This document shows, one piece after another, positions 6,745 through 12,755 of a stretch of DNA of 24,983 bases. The notes beneath the pieces are model-generated. The model ran no database searches and was not told the DNA's origin. It saw only the letters and a list, made by a program, of their open reading frames with translations. The translations under genes were made by a program, and so were the position numbers. The DNA lies in NCBI GenBank assembly GCA_039185235.1, contig JBCDAS010000017.1, forward strand, positions 1-24,983, read 5' to 3'. The first letter of the stretch is position 1, and each line of letters begins with the position of its first letter. This DNA is from Thermohalobaculum sp039185235. GTDB taxonomy: Bacteria > Pseudomonadota > Alphaproteobacteria > Rhodobacterales > Rhodobacteraceae.

Positions 6745-7179
6745 ATGGCATTGACCCAGGATCAGACCCAGGATCACGTGATGGAGGGCCGCTGTCTCTG
6801 CGGCGATATCTCGTGGGAATATACCGGAGAGCCCACCTGGAACGCGCTCTGCCATTGCGAGAGCTGCAGGCGGGCCTCCTCCGCGCCTGTGCTCGCCTGC
6901 ATCGGCGCGCTGAGAGCCCAGGTCACCTGGACCGGCACGCCCGCGATCTACCGCTCCTCGCCCGGGGTCGAGCGCCTGTTCTGCCCCCGCTGCGGCTCGC
7001 CCATGGCCTTCCGCGGCGAGGACTTCCCGGACGAGATCTTCCTCTACGCCGGCAGCCTCGAGGACCCGTCGCAATACACCCCCATGCTCCACACCCACCA
7101 CGGCGAACGCGTCCCCTGGTTGCAGCTCGCCGATAACTTACCCATCATCCACGGCTCGAACGAGGAGGCGAAGACTTGA
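6745..7179 (+). CDS. GFA family (glutathione-dependent formaldehyde-activating-like) zinc protein
   Basis: The core begins GRCLCGDISWEY and contains all expected zinc-ligand groups of the GFA/CENP-V fold: CLCG, CHCESC (about residues 36-41) and FCPRCGSPM. The latter half (DFPDEIFLYAGSLEDP, then HTHHGERVPWLQLAD) matches the family C-terminus. Most members have no proven enzymatic role despite the name. The start is uncertain: ATG 6745 directly abuts GGGGAG, TTG 6751 has better spacing, and ATG 6781 gives the shortest family-like N-terminus (MEGRCLCG). The stop TGA overlaps the TTG start of the next gene by four bases, indicating a co-translated pair with DUF1963, followed by cobO. Confidence 0.85.
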   Translation: MALTQDQTQDHVMEGRCLCGDISWEYTGEPTWNALCHCESCRRASSAPVLACIGALRAQVTWTGTPAIYRSSPGVERLFCPRCGSPMAFRGEDFPDEIFLYAGSLEDPSQYTPMLHTHHGERVPWLQLADNLPIIHGSNEEAKT

Positions 7180-7991
7180 GCGAATTGGGTCAAAAAGAAA
7201 TCGATGCCATGCTCTTCCGAGCCCGTCGGCCAGGGATTCTGTTGAACAAGACCAAATCTCCCGATGATCCCGGCGCCACCGGCTGCTGGCTGGGCGGTGA
7301 GCCAACCATGCCCCCCGAAATCGACTGGCCCTGGTATCGCGAGACAGAGCTAGGGATCGAGACCCCGATGCTCTTGCTCGCGCAAATCGATCTCACTCAG
7401 GTTCCTCGCTTCGCGTCGCTTCCGTCTATGCCCGAGACTGGCACGCTTTTCTTCTTTCATGATCCGCTCTATGCGCCATTCTACTCGTACACGGCTGGAT
7501 CCCGCGTGATCTATGTCGACCATGATGTCTCCGAGCTTCCCATGCGCCCGGCACCGCCCCTGCCCGAGCCTGAGGAAATCGTGGATGACGGCGCAAGAAC
7601 GCTCCGCCGCCAGATCGGAACCTATAGAAGATGGAATGTCGACTTTCTGATCTTCGAGCATTTCCGTCATGACCTGGTCCCAAACCGGCAGCTCGAAGAC
7701 CATGCTCTCAATGCAAATTCAAAGGTGATCGATAGCTTGCAGAAGATCACTCGCCCGCGGCACACTGGCTTTGGCCCAGACCGTGCCCAGGGATTTGCCT
7801 TTCACCATATGCTCGGGACATGCTTTGAAGGAAATCGCTATCCCGACGGCGAACTCACCCGGCTGTTAACGATCGATATGGGCGGCGATCAAGACATCGG
7901 CTTCACTGGCGGCGAAAGGCTGGTGTTCTGGGTGCCCGATGACGATCTCGAGGCGCACAACTTCGACAATGCCCTTCTGCTTTCTGAATAA
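7176..7991 (+). CDS. DUF1963 (YwqG-like) protein
   Basis: A 271-residue protein of the DUF1963/YwqG family. Diagnostic segments are GCWLGGEPTMPPEIDWPW near residue 36, MLLLAQIDLTQVP, GTLFFFHD, and the C-terminal LTIDMGGDQDIGFTGGERL plus LVFWVPDDDLEAHNFDNA. The biochemical function is unknown. The start is TTG at 7176: a perfect GAGGAGG lies seven bases upstream and the TTGA overlap with the preceding stop favours this over the next ATG (codon 12). The gene appears lower in GC than its neighbours. Its stop is twelve bases before cobO, so GFA-DUF1963-cobO is probably one transcript. Confidence 0.85.
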   Translation: MSELGQKEIDAMLFRARRPGILLNKTKSPDDPGATGCWLGGEPTMPPEIDWPWYRETELGIETPMLLLAQIDLTQVPRFASLPSMPETGTLFFFHDPLYAPFYSYTAGSRVIYVDHDVSELPMRPAPPLPEPEEIVDDGARTLRRQIGTYRRWNVDFLIFEHFRHDLVPNRQLEDHALNANSKVIDSLQKITRPRHTGFGPDRAQGFAFHHMLGTCFEGNRYPDGELTRLLTIDMGGDQDIGFTGGERLVFWVPDDDLEAHNFDNALLLSE

Positions 7992-8003
7992 CGGAGCCAA
8001 CCA

Positions 8004-8612
8004 ATGACCGATGATCTGGAGAAACACGCCAACAAGATGGCCAAGAAGAAGGCCGCGCGCGACAAGATCATGGCCACCAAGACCGACCAAAAGGGCCTGA
8101 TCATCGTCCATACCGGCAAGGGCAAGGGCAAGAGCTCCGCCGCCTTCGGCATGATCTTCCGCCACATCGCCCATGGCATGCCCTGCGGCGTCGTCCAGTT
8201 CATCAAGGGCGGCATGAAGACCGGCGAACGCGACCTGATCACCGAGCGCTTCGCCGACCTCTGCCAGTTCCACACCATGGGCGAGGGCTTCACTTGGGAG
8301 ACCCAGGACAAAGCCCGCGACATGGAGATGGCGGCTGCCGCCTGGGAGAAGTCCAAAGAGCTGATCCGCAGCGGCCTCTCCATGGTCCTGCTCGACGAGA
8401 TCAACATCGCGCTGCGCTACGACTACATCCCAATTGAAGAGGTGGTGAGCTTCCTGACAGAGGAAAAACCCGAGATGACCCATGTGGTGCTCACGGGCCG
8501 CAACGCGAAAGACGAATTGATCGAAATCGCCGACCTTGTGACCGAAATGGACCTCGTCAAACACCCCTTCCGCGAACAAGGCATCAAGGCGCAGATCGGG
8601 GTGGAGTTCTAA
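8004..8612 (+). CDS. cobO: Cob(I)yrinic acid a,c-diamide adenosyltransferase
   Basis: A 202-residue CobO/BtuR-type enzyme that transfers the adenosyl group of ATP to cobalt(I) of the corrin ring, forming the Co-C bond. The N-terminal helix is Lys-rich (KHANKMAKKKAARDK), then comes the P-loop HTGKGKGKSSAAFGMIFR with the reversed-phosphate Walker A typical of CobA/CobO. Further motifs are GVVQFIKGGMKTGERDL, LLDEINIALRYDYI (Walker B-like) and VVLTGRNAKDELIEIADLV. The length is normal. ACGGAG precedes the ATG at 8004. It is separated from cobD and cobN in this window but acts in the same pathway, between CobN and CobD. It is convergent with the DUF4062 gene (12-base gap). Confidence 0.96.
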   Translation: MTDDLEKHANKMAKKKAARDKIMATKTDQKGLIIVHTGKGKGKSSAAFGMIFRHIAHGMPCGVVQFIKGGMKTGERDLITERFADLCQFHTMGEGFTWETQDKARDMEMAAAAWEKSKELIRSGLSMVLLDEINIALRYDYIPIEEVVSFLTEEKPEMTHVVLTGRNAKDELIEIADLVTEMDLVKHPFREQGIKAQIGVEF

Positions 8613-8624
8613 GCGGAATTGAAA

Positions 8625-9242
8625 CTAGTAGCCAAGCGTTTGGGTGGTAAATCGGCTCAAAAACTCGATCTCCTTTTTCAAGCGATAGATCAATGCTTCT
8701 CGACGCGAAATTTCGTGGAAGTCAGCCTCTGAAACGGTGTCAGGCCTTATCCATCCTCTCGCAGGATATCTCTTCATGCAGTCGAAGATAGCCAAAGCAG
8801 TCTCTAAGCCCAGTTGATGGGGCGAGGACCAAAACTTAACCAGGCTCGCTCTACTCAACTTTTGACGAAACTCTTCGAGCTTTCGCCTTCCTTCATCACT
8901 CCGCTCAATCTTGTCTCCTGTAAGCTCGTTGAGCGGGTCCTTATGCAACAACCGGATCACTGGCTTTCCGATCTCCACCGCATAGTCATACTCCATCTCC
9001 GTATAGCTCAGCCCCGTCTCCGGGTGGATGCTCCCATACCGCCCTGCTGAGATGATGATGTAATAGTCGCTCTGCTGGATCACCTGTTTGATGAACGCGA
9101 ACTGCTCCTCATCCGCCGCCGGGAACAACTCCATCCCCGCCGGAAAGCAGTCGGCGCGGAGGAGGGCTTGGCTCACCTCTTGCCGCGCGCCTTCGAGATC
9201 CTGAAAGGTCGAGCTGATGAAAACCTGATACCGCTTTTCCAT
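8625..9242 (-). CDS. Stand-alone DUF4062 protein
   Basis: A 205-residue protein whose N-terminal ~150 residues form a DUF4062 domain: YQVFISSTFQDLEGARQEV, PAADEEQFAFIKQVI, SDYYIIISAGRYGSI and GLSYTEMEYDYA, then GKPVIRLLHKDP. The C-terminal ~50 residues end in a short heptad-like helix (LIYRLKKEIEFLSRF). In many bacteria DUF4062 is the N-terminal module of large STAND/NLR-like NTPases and is suspected of nucleotide-related or defence functions; here it stands alone with no NTPase partner. The 3' half of the gene is noticeably more AT-rich than its neighbours, suggesting recent acquisition. No good ribosome site is seen before the ATG. The function is unknown. Confidence 0.82.
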   Translation of the reverse strand: MEKRYQVFISSTFQDLEGARQEVSQALLRADCFPAGMELFPAADEEQFAFIKQVIQQSDYYIIISAGRYGSIHPETGLSYTEMEYDYAVEIGKPVIRLLHKDPLNELTGDKIERSDEGRRKLEEFRQKLSRASLVKFWSSPHQLGLETALAIFDCMKRYPARGWIRPDTVSEADFHEISRREALIYRLKKEIEFLSRFTTQTLGY

Positions 9243-9320
9243 AATGCTTGCGTCCCTGAATGATTGCTGCTGATCGTGGCAATCAGCGGAACAGACTGCA
9301 AGAGCCGAGAGCGGGCGCCG

Positions 9321-9902
9321 ATGAAAGACTTCCTCCTCCAGGTGGCCGACCGTCTCGCCACCTCGGACCTGCCCGCTGCCCGCGAAGCAGCCAAAGGCCT
9401 GCGCCCCCGCGCCCGCGACCTGCCAAAGACCGCCCTACAGATCCCCCACCTGGCCGAGACGCTCTCCCAACCCAACCGGATCCCGCTGGCCGACCAACTC
9501 GCCTCCCTCACGGATCATCTGAACTGGGAGGACCACCAGGACTGGACCGACATTCCGCTCCCGTTCCGCCAGCAATTCGCCTATTGCGAGCTTGTCGGCC
9601 CCGATGGCGCGATCCCGGCAGAGAGCTTTCGCATGGGCCTCTACGTCCAGTTCCCGAACAGCTTCTACCCGCTCCACAATCACGCGGCAGAGGAGCTCTA
9701 CCTCCCCCTCTCCGGCACCGCCCATTGGTGGCGTGACGGTGTCGAAGACCAGCCGATCCCCCCGGGCAACCTCATCCGCCACGCGTCCTTCGAGCGTCAC
9801 GCAACCCGAACCACCGAAGAACCCCTTCTCGCGATATGGACCTGGACCGGCATGATCGGCCCCGGCACCTATACCTGCGATGCAGAACCGCCCTGGCTCT
9901 AG
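9321..9902 (+). CDS. DMSP lyase family cupin (DddQ/DddL-like)
   Basis: A 193-residue protein: a helical N-terminal half, then a cupin. The metal site reads YPLHNHAAEELY, with the spacing Y-x2-H-x-H-x3-E-x-Y that I recall for the active site of DddQ (catalytic Tyr, two His, Glu, Tyr). The second-motif His is in FERHATRT, about 44 residues after the first Tyr. Flanking family features are QQFAYCELVGPDG, FRMGLYVQFP and LSGTAHWWRDG. Such enzymes cleave dimethylsulfoniopropionate to dimethyl sulfide and acrylate; relatives may act on other substrates. The length fits DddQ. The ATG at 9321 is preferred to TTG 9264, though both ribosome sites are weak. No acuK/acuI acrylate genes are nearby, so the physiological role is less certain than the family. 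Confidence 0.82.
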   Translation: MKDFLLQVADRLATSDLPAAREAAKGLRPRARDLPKTALQIPHLAETLSQPNRIPLADQLASLTDHLNWEDHQDWTDIPLPFRQQFAYCELVGPDGAIPAESFRMGLYVQFPNSFYPLHNHAAEELYLPLSGTAHWWRDGVEDQPIPPGNLIRHASFERHATRTTEEPLLAIWTWTGMIGPGTYTCDAEPPWL

Positions 9903-9968
9903 TCTCGCATGGCCGGGTGGGCGGGCAGTCGGGGTGGCGAAGCCGCTCCGCTGGGTGCCCCCCGGCGG

Positions 9969-10868
9969 TCAGACAACCAGCGCCGCAGCAGCCAGTGCAA
10001 GCAAGCCGGCCCAAGCCTTCCACAACAATGTGACCGCCTCGCGAATATCCGCAGGCCCCAGATCTCTCTTGCCCGCGGGGTTCACAAAGGGATCCTCGGT
10101 CATCCGCCCCTCATAAGCCCGCGGGCCAGAGAGCGCGATGCCCAGGGCCCCCGCCACCGCTGCCTCCGGCCAACCCGCATTGGGCGAGCGATGTTTGCCC
10201 GCATCCGAGCGAACCACCTTCAAAGCAGCCAGCCCTCCACCGGCCGCGCAAATCAGCACCGCTGAGAGCCGCGCGGGGACCCAATTCGCCACATCATCCA
10301 CCCGCGCGCTCGCCCAACCAAACGCCTCGTAGCGCGCGGTGCGATAGCCCACCATGCTGTCGGCGGTGTTGATCAGCTTGTAGATCATGATCCCCGGCAG
10401 GCCCGCCACAAGGAACCAAAAGACCGGCGCCACCACCCCGTCCGAGAAATTCTCCGCCGCCGACTCGATCGCTCCCCGGGCGACACTGCTTCGATCCAAC
10501 GCAGCCGTGTCCCGCCCAACGATCATCGCGACCGAGCGGCGCCCCTCCTCCAACGAGTGCACCAGCGCCTTGGCAACCGCGCCCACATGCTCGACCAACG
10601 AGCGCTGAGCGATCAGGATCGCGGCGCCGATCACTTCGAACAACCCGCCAAAGCTCGGATGCGCCAGCAGCGCCCCGATCGCGCCGGTCACGCCCACCAG
10701 CCCCGTCAGCATGACCACACCCTTGAGACGCCGAAACGCACCTCGGTTGAGCCTGCGCTCCCACCAAGCGATCGCATTGCCCATCACCACCACCGGATGG
10801 GGCAGGCGCCGCCAAAGCCAATCCGGCTCCCCAAAAGCCGCATCCAGAAGAAGTGCAATCGCCAGCAT
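9969..10868 (-). CDS. cobD: Adenosylcobinamide-phosphate synthase CobD/CbiB
   Basis: A 299-residue integral membrane protein that amidates adenosylcobyric acid with aminopropanol (phosphate). Family motifs: LLLDAAFGEPDWLWRRLPHP at the N-terminus, VVVMGNAIAWWERRLNR, the signature VGRDTAALD, ARGAIESAAENFSDGVVAP, and KLINTADSMVGYR. The segment DDVANWVPARLSA follows. Several hydrophobic helices are visible, and the C-terminus ends in LLALAAAALVV. The ATG at 10868 is chosen because GGGAGG lies six bases upstream and the product then begins at the usual MLAIALLLDAxFGEP; a TTG 48 bases upstream is unsupported. It is divergent from the lytic transglycosylase gene. Confidence 0.95.
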   Translation of the reverse strand: MLAIALLLDAAFGEPDWLWRRLPHPVVVMGNAIAWWERRLNRGAFRRLKGVVMLTGLVGVTGAIGALLAHPSFGGLFEVIGAAILIAQRSLVEHVGAVAKALVHSLEEGRRSVAMIVGRDTAALDRSSVARGAIESAAENFSDGVVAPVFWFLVAGLPGIMIYKLINTADSMVGYRTARYEAFGWASARVDDVANWVPARLSAVLICAAGGGLAALKVVRSDAGKHRSPNAGWPEAAVAGALGIALSGPRAYEGRMTEDPFVNPAGKRDLGPADIREAVTLLWKAWAGLLALAAAALVV

Positions 10869-10996
10869 AGCCAACCTCCCGCAACTCGCCTTCGCCGATC
10901 CCCAAAGACCGGTCAAGCCAGGTTTTCACAGACAGTGTGAGAATGGTTACTGCGCTTGGCGCGCGGCTTTGGCAGTCTATCTCGCAGGAGGATATC

Positions 10997-11725
10997 ATGT
11001 TCCAGCGTCTCGCCATTGCCGCCCTGATCGCGATCACTGTTCTGCCCTCAGCCGCGGCGGAGCGTCATTCCCTGATGCGGGAGCGGGTGATGGAGCCCTC
11101 ACTTCCCGGCCTCTCTCCGGCCATGGCAACCCCGCGCGGACCGACCTCCTATACCTGGTTCTGGGAAGAAGTGTCGCCCGCCATCGCCGCCGCCGGTCCA
11201 GGCCGGTGGCAGCGGGCGCTCAGGGTCATCGAGCGGGGCCGCGCCCAGGGCCGCGGCATCGCCTTCCCCGAACAGCGCGTTGCGCGGATCGTCAAACGCT
11301 GGGGTGGCATTCTCAAGCGCGAGGCAGAGAAGCGCCGCGTCTCACTCCCCCTTCTGATCGCCATTGTCGCGGTCGAATCCGGCGGCAATGCGGGCGCGAT
11401 CAGTCCCAAAGGGGCGGGCGGGCTGATGCAGCTCATGCCCCAGACAGCAAAGCGCTTCGGCGTCTCCAACTCACTCGCGCCAGCTCAGAATGTGCGCGGC
11501 GGGGCGCGCTACTTCTCCTGGCTGCTCAAGGAATTCAATGAGGACCCTGTCCTCGCCCTCGCGGGCTACAATGCCGGGGAGCGGGCGGTGATGACCCATG
11601 GCGGCGTGCCGCCCTATCGCGAAACCCGGGATTATGTGCCAAAGGTCGCCGCCGCCTATCTCGTTGCCCGACGCTATTGCCAAGACCCGGTCCAGGGCGC
11701 GCGCGACATCTGCAAGCTGATCTGA
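10997..11725 (+). CDS. Periplasmic lytic transglycosylase (SLT domain)
   Basis: A 242-residue protein with an N-terminal signal peptide (MFQRLAIAALIAITVLPSAA, cleavage near AAA-E). The C-terminal SLT/goose-type lysozyme domain carries the catalytic Glu in IVAVESGGN, then AISPKGAGGLMQLMPQTA, the ALAGYNAGE motif and YVPKVAAAYL. Family 1 lytic transglycosylases cut peptidoglycan between MurNAc and GlcNAc with formation of 1,6-anhydroMurNAc. The region between (residues ~45-115) is unrecognised. AGGAGG lies about five bases before the ATG at 10997. Two C-terminal cysteines (YCQDP and ICKLI) may form a disulfide. The 10-bp stem at 11738-11776 lies just after the stop. Confidence 0.92.
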   Translation: MFQRLAIAALIAITVLPSAAAERHSLMRERVMEPSLPGLSPAMATPRGPTSYTWFWEEVSPAIAAAGPGRWQRALRVIERGRAQGRGIAFPEQRVARIVKRWGGILKREAEKRRVSLPLLIAIVAVESGGNAGAISPKGAGGLMQLMPQTAKRFGVSNSLAPAQNVRGGARYFSWLLKEFNEDPVLALAGYNAGERAVMTHGGVPPYRETRDYVPKVAAAYLVARRYCQDPVQGARDICKLI

Positions 11726-11734
11726 GTTTCGGTT

Positions 11735-11779
11735 GGGGGGCGGTCAACCAGGCCTCAAAGCCATAATTGACCGCCCTTC
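11735..11779 (+). terminator. Strong hairpin after the lytic transglycosylase gene
   Basis: GGGCGGTCAA (11738-11747) pairs perfectly with TTGACCGCCC (11767-11776), and the 19-base loop holds a smaller GGC/GCC stem. It begins 10 bases after the stop codon. There is no proper T tract, so it is either a weak intrinsic terminator or an mRNA-end-stabilising hairpin. Confidence 0.55.
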
Positions 11780-12195
11780 CCGAGCCTTTGCCAAATCCAA
11801 CAAAACGCTAGAGCCGCCTTGTCGGTCCAGGCATAGATCCTCCCTGATGCTGGGTTATCCCAGTCTTACCGGTTGCATATAGCTACATATCGCTGACCCA
11901 TGGTCAACTGAGATTTCCAGGTTAACCATCCCATCTGGCGAGAAAATGAGACTTTCCGATGCTCAAGCTGTGAATTTCCGACAGACAGCACCATAAAATC
12001 GCCGCTCGCGGGCCTCTGACGCAACATTTTGATCATGAGCTTTGCCGATTCTCTTCGGATTCCCCGAAATGGCCGTTCAATTCAGTGAAAATCTGATGAC
12101 AAAGCCAATGAATTACGTTAACGTAAGCGTCATAAGTGGATTGGGTCAACGGCTCCCCCTCATTTAGCCGCCCCGCACTATCACGGAACAGCGCT
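11780..12195. other. Non-coding region, ~415 bp, AT-richer than its surroundings
   Basis: No credible gene was found in either strand here. It contains a small CTGGG-TTAT-CCCAG hairpin near 11855, an imperfect dyad around 11900-11930 including GGTTAACC, and the 14-bp palindrome at 12113-12126. The composition resembles a promoter region, and it could hold the promoter of the gene at 12196 or a small RNA, but nothing decides between these. Confidence 0.4.
12113..12126. promoter_or_regulatory. Perfect 14-bp palindrome, candidate operator
   Basis: TTACGTTAACGTAA reads identically on both strands and sits 70 bases upstream of the ATG at 12196. The tandem ACGT half-sites resemble operators I recall for MerR-family regulators of branched-chain or fatty acid catabolism (LiuR type), but no such regulator is in the window. 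It may control the 12196 gene. Confidence 0.45.
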
Positions 12196-12540
12196 ATGTC
12201 ACGCCACATGGATCCCAGCGAGAGGATACTCGTTCTCGCCTTGATGAGATGTGCCGAGGAACTCCGGCAGCGGGTCGACTTCCCGCGCGGGCTTCCCATG
12301 GCCGAAAGCATGCGCGGCGGCGATGAACTTGCCCCGGTCTTGATCGAGTTGATCGAGGCGTGGTGCCTCAAAACCGCCCGCGAGCAAACGCCAGAGCTGG
12401 CCGAAACGCTCGCCAGCGAACTCTTGCTCGACGACCGCAGCTTCTCTGCGATGGAGCAGGCGATTTCATCCGATCAACGCCTCTGCCTCAAGCTCGTCGC
12501 CCGTGACGCGCCAAAGGCAACGCCCGAGCCTGTTGGCTGA
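12196..12540 (+). CDS. Hypothetical protein, 114 aa
   Basis: Soluble, mostly alpha-helical by appearance, with acidic and leucine-rich segments (MDPSERILVLALMRCAEELR, LAPVLIELIEAWCLK, ETLASELLLDD). No signal peptide or membrane helix is seen. The ATG at 12196 is the likely start because the preceding 20 in-frame codons are Ser/Pro-rich and not protein-like; the ribosome site is weak. I recognise no family. It is convergent with thrS, with a shared hairpin terminator between them. Codon use fits the genome, so it is probably a real gene. Confidence 0.6.
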   Translation: MSRHMDPSERILVLALMRCAEELRQRVDFPRGLPMAESMRGGDELAPVLIELIEAWCLKTAREQTPELAETLASELLLDDRSFSAMEQAISSDQRLCLKLVARDAPKATPEPVG

Positions 12541-12703
12541 CGCCCGGACGGGTGGACCTGGCGGCGCTCGGCTCGCTGAAAACCCGTCAACACAGTCCGC
12601 CACCAAGTCCGCGGCCAGATCCCCAGATCTCGCCGTTTGTCCGTCTCAGTCCGACAGCTCAGATCTTTTTTCCGGCTTTGTCGCGCCGCTGTTAACCAGA
12701 AGA

Positions 12704-12744
12704 TTCCGGGAAGTTTATCCCGGAAAATCCGACTTTTTCCGGGA
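12704..12744. terminator. Bidirectional terminator with two mutually exclusive hairpins
   Basis: TTCCGGGA (12704-12711) pairs with TCCCGGAA (12718-12725). The same right arm, extended as TCCCGGAAAA (12718-12727), pairs perfectly with TTTTCCGGGA (12735-12744). Only one hairpin can form at a time. It lies between the convergent 3' ends of the 12196 gene and thrS; a TTTTT run follows the first stem on the plus strand. Confidence 0.65.
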
Positions 12745-12755
12745 TCTCAAAGATC

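Noticed and set aside
12033..12371. 112-codon minus-strand frame in the gene-poor region
   Set aside because: It overlaps the more protein-like 12196 gene, has Ser/Arg-rich composition and lacks a ribosome site.
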